From Smittia aterrima (lineage: Eukaryota; Arthropoda; Insecta; Diptera; Chironomidae), in contig CP093829.1 in NCBI GenBank assembly GCA_033063855.1, positions 14,911,537 to 14,975,536 on the forward strand: a stretch of DNA of 64,000 nucleotides, in the 5' to 3' direction. The notes beneath the pieces are model-generated. The model saw nothing but the letters and a program-made list of their open reading frames with translations, was not told the origin of the DNA and made no database searches. Within the stretch, counting starts at the first letter, position 1. The number at the start of each line of letters is the position of its first letter. Below, piece after piece: positions 1 to 8,353 of this stretch. A program made the translations under genes and the position numbers.

Positions 1-116
1 AAATGCGATGAAAAATTCATGTAAAGCGGTGAAGTGAAAAGTACCTGGTTCGTTCGGAAACAAATATTTCTTCTCTTGTAAACATTATTCTTAATTTTTC
101 TTCGCTTTTATTTTAG
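1..116 (+). other. Intron of the collagen gene (left edge)
   Basis: No Gly-X-Y reading is visible before the acceptor at 115-116 (TTTTAG). The first visible exon opens with one nucleotide that finishes a codon, so an upstream exon must lie outside the window. Confidence 0.7.
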
Positions 117-3100
117 AGGAGAACAAGGAGCCCCAGGACCGCAAGGCGAAACTGGTAAATATATTTACTATTAATTATATGTATATATAGTGGATAAATG
201 ATTTTAATTTATTTAATTTATTTTAGGCGCACCTGGAGCAGTTGGTATGAGATTCAGAATTTATTTAGAGATAAAAGTTAACTTTATCAAAAAATTCAGG
301 TGAGAGGGGTTCGCAAGGAGCACAAGGTTTGCAGGTAAATATCATTTTAATTTCTTCGTTCTCAAACATTGACCAATTTCGTAAACTTTAGGGCTTCCCC
401 GGCAGTCCAGGAGCTGTCGGAATTCCTGGAGCTAAAGGAGAACGAGGATTGAACGGAAACAAAGGAGATCAAGGAACACCAGTAATTAATAGGATAGAAA
501 AAAATTATCTTCAGTTCTAATATTTCTTTTAAGGGTGTGGCAGGAATTCCCGGAGAACAAGGATCGCCAGGTTTAGTAGGCGCCACTGGTCCAAAAGGAA
601 TAAGAGGTGAAGGTGGATTGAGAGGAGAATCAGGAATGATGGGACCACCTGGACGACCAGGTAATTTAAATACATGAAAAAGAAGTTTAATGTTTCTAAC
701 TTCTTTTTTCTTAGGTGAAACTGGTCAGGCTGTAAGGAAAAAAACATGGCAAAAAACTATCTTTTTTTATAAATAATCAAACTTTTAGGGAGTCCCAGGT
801 AATCCAGGACAAGTTGGACACCCCGGTCCACCAGGATTGAAAGGATCTCCTGGAGAACATGGAAGACCGGTAATTTTTTTTTACAAACTAGCGAAACTAT
901 CAAATGATTTTGAATTAGACTGGAATGTAATAAAACGTTAATTTAGGGAAATGCTGGTCCTCAAGGAAACCCCGGACCACAAGGACAAGAAGGTTCAAAA
1001 GGAGAATCAGGAAGTGACGGCCCAGCAGGAGTTCCAGGTAAATAATTCTATTTATTAATTCGTCATAAAAAATTATGAAATATATAATTACAGGAAACCA
1101 GGGGCCACCAGGTCCCGTTGGAGATCGCGGCTTACCAGGTAATTTTCTACATGAAGATGTAATACAAGTAAATCTTTATTTTATTTGTTATTAGGCTTGC
1201 CTGGACCTTCTGGAAGTGTGGGTCAACGAGGAGCACGAGGAGCTCAAGGTAAGAAAAATTTCAATTCAAAAAGAAAATATTTTCACAATTAGATTGTAGG
1301 TGAAACTGGTATGGCTGGTAAAGATGGTAAGGAAGGCCCAATGGGAAATCCAGGACCACAAGGAGAACAAGTATGTCAAAATTAATAATAATGAAATGCA
1401 AAAAATCATAAAATTTGCTTTAGGGATTACTAGGTCCAATTGGATTGCAAGGCCCAGAAGGTAGGACTCTGCTTTATTTAATTTAAAAAACAGGATTTTT
1501 TTGGATATATTAAATTTTTAGGACCAAGCGGTAAACAAGGGCCTCCTGGAATTGCTGGTCGAACTGGCGATAAGGGGCCTCAAGGTAATTCAAAAACATA
1601 AAAAAAAATGAAATTACTAAAATTTTGAAATTCAAAAGGTCAACAAGGAAATGCAGGAACGCCAGGAAATCCAGGCTTGCCTGGCCCTCCGGGACCAGTA
1701 GGATCAGCTGGACCAAGTGGTGAGTAAACATTTGAAACATAAAGTGAAATTCATAGAAAATGGTTTGAAAGAATTTAATTCAGATATTTATATTTAAATT
1801 TTGAAATAAACTTTTAATTACTATGTTTAGGTGAAAGAGGATTACGAGGCGAACAAGGCCCACAAGGAATTGACGGACCAATTGGACCAAGAGGTATGAA
1901 TCAATAAAAAAAACTAGAACTACTTGTTGACAAAAAATTATTTTTCAAGGAAAATCTGGTCCACCTGGAAACGACGGATTAAAAGGAGATAGAGGCGAAG
2001 GCGGTCCAAAAGGTTCCAAAGGTCATCGAGGATTGGTTGGGCTTCAAGTAAGTTCAGAATAAGCGTATCACTTAAGAAGTCATTTTCAATTAAATTCATT
2101 TTAAAGGGTCTTCCAGGTAGTCCTGGACCTTCAGGAGATAAAGGAATTCAAGGAAACAACGGTCCACAAGGGCCACCAGGTGAATCTGGACCAAGAGGTC
2201 CACCAGGTCGTGATGGAAATCAAGGCAAGTCAATATAGATTCTAGATAAACAAAAGTTTTACAATCAAAAATAAATTTTACAGGGTTACAAGGGCTCGCT
2301 GGAAATGTTGGACCTCGAGGTCCACCTGGAGGTGAAGGTAAACCAGGTCCAACCGGTAACACAGGGTAAAAGTTTATAATTTATAAAGCTTCTTTCACAA
2401 ATAAACTAAATGAAACTTTTTCTTTTAAGTCCTGCTGGGCCTCCTGGACCTGCTGGAGAGTCTTTGGGATATGACGCAGCTTCACTCGCAGCTCTACTGG
2501 GACATGGTGCCAATACACAAAAGGGACCTGATGCTAATGACGATCCATTGAAACAGTTAACAGAGGATGAAAAGAGATCGATCGTATTGCAAGCTTATGA
2601 GAATCTCAAAGTTAGATTCGAAAAATTCAAGAAACCAAACGGAGAAAAATCTTTCCCTGCTAAAACTTGTCGCGATCTTGCTGTAGCCTACCCAGAATTT
2701 GAATCAGGAAACTACTGGGTAGATCCAAATGATGGAGATATAAGGGATGCGATCCTTGTTTATTGCGATCTTAAAAAACGCGCAACATGCATTGTTCCAG
2801 CACCTTCGAAATCAGATGAAATTAGCTACACTGGAAAGGAAGCTGAGATTTGGTTGAGTGAAGCTCCACAAGGAATGAAAATGAACTACAAGGCTGACAG
2901 CAATCAACTAGGTTTCTTGCAATTGCTCTCCGCACATGCAACACAGAACATTACTTTCCATTGTAAAAAGACGATTGCTTATTTCGATGCAATCAAAAAT
3001 AATCACAGACGCGGTTTGAAGCTTATGACATGGAACGACAATGAGCTTTTACCAAAAGGTCCACAAAGATTACGATATGAGGCACTTGAAGATGGATGCC

Positions 3101-3249
3101 AATATCGCACAAATGAATGGTCGAAGACAGTTATATCTTACACAACTGAAAAATCATCGCGACTTCCGCTGACTGATGTTGCCGTTAGAGATATTTCAGA
3201 GAACGATCAGAGATTCTGGGTAGAGATTGGTGCAGTTTGCTTCTATTAA
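117..3249 (+). CDS. Fibrillar collagen alpha chain, 3' part (5' end outside window)
   Basis: Secreted extracellular-matrix collagen chain that should trimerise through its C-terminal COLFI (NC1) domain. Nineteen exons join in frame: 117-154, 227-244, 300-334, 392-481, 534-660, 715-731, 789-869, 947-1037, 1094-1138, 1195-1248, 1300-1370, 1424-1460, 1522-1584, 1639-1719, 1831-1893, 1950-2047, 2107-2224, 2284-2365, 2430-3249. They encode 675 visible residues: 138 uninterrupted Gly-X-Y triplets, then about 261 residues of C-propeptide. COLFI landmarks are TCRDL, NYWVDPNDGD (calcium-site region), NITFHCK with a conserved glycosylation sequon, DGCQ, SRLPL and a terminal GAVCFY. Only six cysteines are present; the pair that normally links chains is missing. 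The gene converges on the carboxypeptidase gene. Family assignment is very secure; which fibrillar chain it is cannot be told here. Confidence 0.96.
2225..2283 (+). other. GC-AG intron in the collagen gene
   Basis: The exon ends with CAAG at 2224 and the next bases are GCAAGT, a textbook GC donor with otherwise perfect consensus. The acceptor is ACAG at 2280-2283. Only this join keeps the Gly-X-Y frame (G|GG at the junction). All the other introns read in this gene use GT. Confidence 0.85.
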
Positions 3250-3260
3250 CTTGTTTTGTT

Positions 3261-3302
3261 TTTATTAAAATAAATAAATCACTGCCAAATTATCTTTTAA
3301 TA
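3261..3302. terminator. Shared poly(A) region of two convergent genes
   Basis: On the plus strand AATAAA occurs at 3269-3274 and 3273-3278, 20-24 bases after the collagen stop codon. On the minus strand the carboxypeptidase transcript meets ATTAAA at 3302-3297 and AATAAA at 3266-3261. Only 87 bp (3250-3336) separate the stop codons, so the two 3' UTRs probably overlap. Confidence 0.6.
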
Positions 3303-3336
3303 AATTACAATAGCCAAATATAAGATTGTTCCTGCC

Positions 3337-5941
3337 TTACATTTCAAGCACTTTGATGACCATTGCTTTTAGTGCTATGAAACCTTCTTCCAAAGTTCGT
3401 TTCAGATGCTCAAGTGGAACAGCGAAACCAAAGTTTTCAGAACCCAGTTCAAAAGTATATGCAAAAGGTATTTTAACTACTTCCATAGCATAATCATCAC
3501 TTCCACCAGCTGCCACATATAAACTAAAACAATCCTTGAATGTAAAATATTATTTTAAGAAGTAGCAATGCAAATCACCTTGATCCTGACTGGTCTGCTG
3601 TGAAAATTCCACCAGTCGCTGCTGCTACAGCATCAACCTGTTAGTCATTTATTAGAAATTTAAAGGTATTTGAATATTTGATATATTTACTCCCGCTTTT
3701 GCAACTCTATGAAGTTCCATGTGCCTTGGATGCTTCTTTGTTGTAAAACCTGGTATCAAAACAAGGAATTCTTGAAAATATTACATGAAGAAGTCATTGA
3801 TGAAAATTACCATAAGGATAAATAATTGTGTTCCCGAATGTGTGTATTGCAATGTACATCTTACAACTTCCTTTTATTCTGTGCATGATGTCTCGAATAA
3901 TTTTCGTTTCTAATTCCGAGAATGGATTTTCGCCTCTGTAAGTTTCACTGCAAGGATAGACCTCATGAGTTCCCTGATTCCAATGTGCATCATAATTTCT
4001 GTTGATATCGACGCCAATGCAATTATTCGCGACTGGCTTTCGCGTTTTTCTCCACATCATATCTCCTTTTAAGCTGAACTCGTAGCCATCTGGATTAACA
4101 GTTGGCACAATCACAAAAGTTGTATTGTAGATAATTCCATTTGTATCTAACATTGCTTCATCCACCAACTTTCTTAAGAAATAAAGCGCCATTGATCGTG
4201 AATGCCATTCTCTAGCGTGGCTTCAGGAGTGCAAATCCGGATTATTGTATAAAGAAGTGAAAAGAAAGTTTAATTAATTACTGAATAAAAACAGCATTTA
4301 TTATAAAAAGCCGCTGTATCTGAAGGATCAGTGTCTCATTTAAATCATGATGTTCGCGATCTCTTCAACATTGTCGTCGAACCATCCAAAGTGAACGAGT
4401 CGTGAAAATGGTGTAATGCTGGAGGTTTCTGTCGTCAGCAGCATTATCCGTTCGTCGATTGCGTTCTTCCAATCTTTGTCATGCCACAACAATTAGACGA
4501 AGCGGAAGAAATTAATGTTCAGGATGAAAATATCACTGAAACAATTTAGAACGTAGAGCCAGTTGAAGTTACACGAGAAGAGGTTCTGATAAATCACGTC
4601 AGACCGAAATACAGCTACAGGTGAATGTTTTGTTGCTTTTTTGTAAATCGCGAAATTGTCGCGAAACGTGATGAGATATCCCGAAAAACTCCAGAGACTT
4701 TTTTGTAGCTTATTAGTTATGCTACAATTTAGGGCAAAGTATTTTTTTCCTCCCCCTTCCCATTAGCGGTGCCGTTAAGTTTAAGGAAAATATTTTAATG
4801 ATTTCGTATATCAAATAATTTAAATGTTTTTAATAAATCCCTTAAAGCCAGCTAATTTATATGGCAATCGACAACTCGCCTGGAAAGAAGCTGATGCTGT
4901 CTCAGATCCTCGCTTGGATTTCAGAAAAGTTTCCGTTTTCAGGACAACGCCCATCGCTTGGAAACGAAACGTCAGCCATAATTTGTTCACGAATAAAAGT
5001 TTCGTAAAAGTTTTGAAAGTGACGGTAAATATAAATTATTTTGAAGTTAATTTTTTGAAGAGATTCGTCTCGACTCGGGAAAACTTCGGGAAACTCGGGA
5101 AAATTTTGGAAAAACTTTGGGAAAACTTCGGGAAAACGTTAGGAAAACTTCGGGAAAACTTCGGAAATCTCGGGAAAACTGGGAAAACTCGAAGAGATTC
5201 GTCTCGACGGGCGGCAGAGCCGCCCGGATAAATTAGTCGAAAAGAAAATGTTAAAGAAGTCAAATGTAACTGCTTCCAGCGTTAATCGGAATTGCGAGTT
5301 TAAAGAGAATCAAGGAAAGTTGTATGATAAGTTGCATGATACGTTCAAAGTACAAGCAAAAGGTATATGCAAAAGGTAACTTACCTTCCAGCGTCGATAA
5401 AGACAATAGGATTTGAAGGTTTTCCATTATATTCAACTGTAACTGATTTGATTATTCGATGCTCAACTGACATTCCTTCATCTTTAATAGAAGCAGATAC
5501 TTTTGGATTTGTTCTTTGAATTCTCCTGACAATTTCGTTGATGTAGTTATTTGTTTCTTCGTACGAAAGATATTTCTTTACAACCAAATCCGGATCAAAT
5601 GAAGTAGCAGCAAAATTGTTTCGTCTAATTGAAATTTGATCATTTCTCACTTTTGGGTTGAAAACCTCGTAATCGGAAATCTCAAACTGTCTCAATAATC
5701 CTAATATTTCAGCTTGTTTGCAATAGGGAGCAGTAAAAATGTAGGATGAATTCAGACGCTTTGCTGGTCTCTCAATTTTAACGCTCAAGCTCGTTGCATC
5801 TTTTTTCAACACTTCTAGGAGTTTTAGTTCATTTGAACCTTTCGCCAATATTTTGAAAGCACTAAGCTTATCGCAATTTTCATTTTGATAACTGAATTCA
5901 CAATGAACAAATAAAAACAACGAAATTATCAAAACCTTCAT
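3337..5941 (-). CDS. Secreted M14 zinc procarboxypeptidase, carboxypeptidase B-like pocket
   Basis: Digestive-type metallocarboxypeptidase that removes C-terminal residues from peptides outside the cell. Exons in transcript order: 5941-5385, 4220-3811, 3749-3691, 3637-3579, 3523-3337. These give 423 residues, the usual family length. A signal peptide (MKVLIISLFLF) is followed by a propeptide to roughly residue 95, then the catalytic domain. Zinc ligands are H187 and E190 in SHAREW and H312 in AIHTFG. Substrate residues include N259-R260 (INRN) and Y364; the catalytic glutamate is E387 in FELG. The run Y-VAAGG-S-D-D aligns bovine position 255 with Asp (D371), which suggests preference for Lys/Arg ends. 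An in-frame ATG at 5968 would add nine residues, but a TATA box at 5995-5990 places the transcript start near it, so I prefer 5941. A second Cys pair (CIGV and PCSE) is present. Confidence 0.92.
4346..4624 (+). pseudogene. Decayed reading frame, origin unknown
   Basis: Read on the plus strand this stretch gives 92 codons with just two internal stops (TGA at 4403, TAG at 4547) before a terminal TGA. The composition is coding-like: acidic stretches such as DEAEEINVQDE, and a cysteine-bearing segment. It lies antisense inside a carboxypeptidase intron. It could be a relic of a transposon or retrocopied gene, or simply chance. I recognise no family. Confidence 0.25.
5072..5192. repeat. Imperfect tandem repeat, unit about GGGAAAACTTC
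   Basis: Roughly ten degenerate 8-12 base units built on GGGAAAACTTC fill this block. It is flanked by two copies of the 18-mer GAAGAGATTCGTCTCGAC, at 5057-5074 and 5191-5208. The repeat explains the low-complexity open frames on both strands here, so none is annotated as a gene. Confidence 0.8.
5208..5226. repeat. GC-rich hairpin next to the tandem repeat
   Basis: CGGGCGGC-AGA-GCCGCCCG is a perfect 8-bp all-G/C stem with a three-base loop in otherwise AT-rich DNA. It starts at the last base of the second GAAGAGATTCGTCTCGAC copy. Its position suggests it belongs to the same inserted element, perhaps at its end. Confidence 0.7.
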
Positions 5942-5989
5942 TTCTTTGTTTAAAACACAACTCAACATGATTTTCGTTTAAACTAAAGC

Positions 5990-5995
5990 TTTATA
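5990..5995 (-). promoter_or_regulatory. TATA box of the carboxypeptidase gene
   Basis: The minus strand reads TATAAA at 5995-5990. A start about 27 bases downstream falls at or beside the upstream ATG at 5968, which would leave 5941 as the usable start codon with a very short leader. Strong TATA promoters are usual for insect digestive proteases. Confidence 0.5.
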
Positions 5996-6532
5996 AACAC
6001 ATCACAAGCAAGTAATTTGGATTTTGCCATGAAAATGTAATCAGTCGTGGTATATTACTCCTTATAAAATTGGAACAATAAATACGAAGATGATGAACAG
6101 ACGGCCCGATTCTGAGGCCATTTCGTCTAATTAAATATTTCCTAAGAGAGCTTTATTTATTTTTTTTTACCAGCCCTCATTAATCTCTAATCCTCGTATC
6201 GAACAATTTAACTTAATTCTTGTGGCGGTAATTGAACTTAATTAAGCTTTTCTTTCCGTTAGAAGGCTGATTCAAATTTACTTAGTTACATGCCAACTTC
6301 ACTGAAAGTACACTCCGCCGCCAACTTCACCTCATTTGTTTACATTTTCATGCACGCCACCAGATGGGGGTTTAACTTTCCACAAAATAATAATCAAAGA
6401 AAAGTTCACAAATTAAAATATTGTTTTTATTCTATTTAATTGCCTTGCAAGAGTTTGAAAGTTTTTAAATTAACTATATATTCAAAGCTTAACAATATAA
6501 ATATCGTGAAAAACGGACACGACATAGATAAA
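5996..6532. other. Divergent intergenic region, carboxypeptidase / BSD gene
   Basis: About 540 bp separate the two divergently transcribed genes and must hold both promoters. A plus-strand TATAAA near 6063 is too far from the BSD gene start to be assigned with confidence. No gene, RNA or repeat is visible. Confidence 0.6.
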
Positions 6533-7855
6533 ATGGAGCAACAGGAAATTGCGACGAAAACAATTCCTGAAAGTCAAGATGTTGTTAAGAATGAATCGGA
6601 AGGACACAAAGAGACGACTCCATCAGCAACAACTCAAACTTGGTGGGGCGGGTGGATTTCGCAAGCGAAAGAGAAGGTAAGAATATCCAACTCAGCAAAG
6701 GAATTTTCTTTCAAATTTTTTCTTTCTTTGTTGACTTAGTCGAGTTCAGTGCTAGAAGCTGTTAAGAACGATCTCAACGAAATCACAACAGCCGTAACTG
6801 AGACTTTCCATGTATCGACACAACAAGACGACGCATCCACATCACAACAACCGAGTACTGTCAACTATATGAAGCAAAGTATTTCTTCATTTTTTGAAAC
6901 TGTGAGTGATGCTTTGATTCCACAAGTTGATGAAGACGTCTCTGCAGACGCTTTAGATGAACAGTTTTCGGCAGAAGATGCTAAACTTCTAGAAGACTTG
7001 CAAAACAAAGACGAAACCTATCTTGAGGATCCGAGTAAAAACACTGCCTTAGCAGACAAATATAAATTGTGGTTAGAGATCGTCGAACAGGAGAATTTCA
7101 CTCAGCAGAGGGTCGAAAAGATGTTGCGTGTATCACCGATAATCAACGAAAAATAGTAAAATCGTTGTAACGATTTAAAATCACTAATGATTGATAATTT
7201 TTTCTTCTAGTTCCCGATTAGTTCCTGACACAGTTTCTCACATGAACTTTTTTAAATTTTACTTGTTTAAACGTGCTTTGCTAGAAGATGAGCTCGAAGC
7301 GACAAGACGACGAAAGGAAGTCGTGATTGCTAAACAGCCGGAAACAGTTGCTGTTGTTGAAAAATCGCAAGAAGAACTACCTGTTTTAGCAGAACTGCCC
7401 GTTTTATCGAAACTGCCTGTAAAAACTACTGGATCCGGAGGTTTGTTTAACTTTATCGTTTGAATATCTGTTACTAACTTTGTTACCTTATTTTTGAAGA
7501 CTTGGATATTGCGAACTTTGAGTTATCTGAAGCCGAACAAGCGAAGCTACTTGAAGACTATGAGCAAGAAATTAAGGAACGTGAAAAAACCAAGTTAGAT
7601 GAAATAGTTGCTCCAATTGCTCCAAGCAAATCTTCAAAAAATCCACCCAAGTCAATTTCTGTGCAATCGAAGGGTAAGAGTAATAAGAATGTAAAATTGT
7701 CGCAAAAACAACAGAAATCGACTCAACAGAAAGCGAAAGGAAACGACGGGGAGAAAAAAACAGACGAGTCGCTAAAGATACAAAAGGATCATTTTAAACA
7801 AGAATCCGAATCAACGACTAGCGACGAAAGCTGGGAAAAAGAGTTTGATTTGTAA
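6533..7855 (+). CDS. BSDC1: BSD domain-containing protein (BSDC1 family)
   Basis: Intracellular protein with a BSD domain, a three-helix module also found in TFIIH p62 and synapse-associated proteins; the molecular role of this subfamily is poorly defined. Exons: 6533-6676, 6740-7155, 7211-7440, 7500-7855; 381 residues. The N-terminus has the family's WWGGWISQAKEK motif (residues 37-48). An amphipathic stretch, VNYMKQSISSFFETVSDALIP, follows. The BSD domain spans about 141-212 and carries the paired aromatics in its last helix (HMNFFKFYLF). A Lys/Gln/Ser-rich linker precedes a terminal acidic SWEKEFDL motif. ATG 6533 has A at -3 and is the only in-frame ATG; codons back to 6440 lack one. It lies about 500 bp upstream of crp on the same strand. 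Possible confusion is with SYAP1, but the WWGGW start and WEKEFD end favour BSDC1. Confidence 0.9.
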
Positions 7856-7920
7856 TGAACTTTTCTTTGAATTAGCATTTAATTTCATTAAATAATTATA
7901 TTGAATTTCATTTGACAACT

Positions 7921-7926
7921 AATAAA
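7921..7926 (+). terminator. Poly(A) signal of the BSD gene
   Basis: AATAAA lies 66 bases after the stop codon, giving a short 3' UTR that ends before the presumed crp promoter. Confidence 0.6.
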
Positions 7927-8146
7927 AGAGAAATATTTCGAGTCAAATCGAGCGTCGTTTCGGTTATTTTAATTTTTTTAACTCCAACTTTAACAGAAAG
8001 ATTGATCACTATTATGCGCCACTTGCAAAATATTAGCAGCAAGTTGAAGTATTTTTCAAATTGAACAGCCCCAAAATACGCTTTCAAAGCGAATCAAAGC
8101 TGAATATGAAACAATCGAAAATTACTTTTATTTTCCAAGTATGTTT

Positions 8147-8152
8147 TCAGTC
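8147..8152 (+). promoter_or_regulatory. Putative initiator of the crp upstream promoter
   Basis: TCAGTC matches the arthropod initiator consensus TCAKTY. From here to 8353 there is no ATG on the plus strand, so the first ATG of such a transcript is the crp start at 8354. No TATA box or good DPE was seen. The assignment is inference. Confidence 0.3.
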
Positions 8153-8353
8153 ACAGACGTGAGAGCGCGGCGTCAACATCGTCTTTTATTGAGAATACAA
8201 CTCGCGAGAAATTCGTGTTATCTGGTGAAAAGTTAGTGAAAATCAAGTGTTAACGAATCAAAACTTTGCGTTCTAAGGAATTAAAAAAATCAACTAAATA
8301 AACCTTAGATTGACAAGAGAAAAGCAGAGAAAATAAAAGCGAATTGTTGAAGA

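Larger units (their letters stand above)
4221..5384 (-). other. Intron 1 of the carboxypeptidase gene, composite
   Basis: This 1164-bp intron is far longer than the gene's other introns (52-61 bp). It has a canonical donor (GTAAGT at 5384-5379) and acceptor (AG at 4222-4221), giving the SHAREW junction. It holds a decayed plus-strand reading frame, a tandem repeat block, a GC-rich hairpin and a short copy of exon 5 sequence, each listed separately. It looks like an accumulation of inserted DNA, but I could not define terminal repeats or a target-site duplication. Confidence 0.75.

Noticed and set aside
362..2362. Several minus-strand open frames across the collagen exons
   Set aside because: They are antisense shadows of Gly-X-Y coding sequence, running through introns without splice logic.
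4824..5263. Overlapping open frames of 135 and 75 codons on both strands
   Set aside because: Much of each is low-complexity product of the GGGAAAACTTC repeat; no domain, and open on both strands as expected of a repeat.
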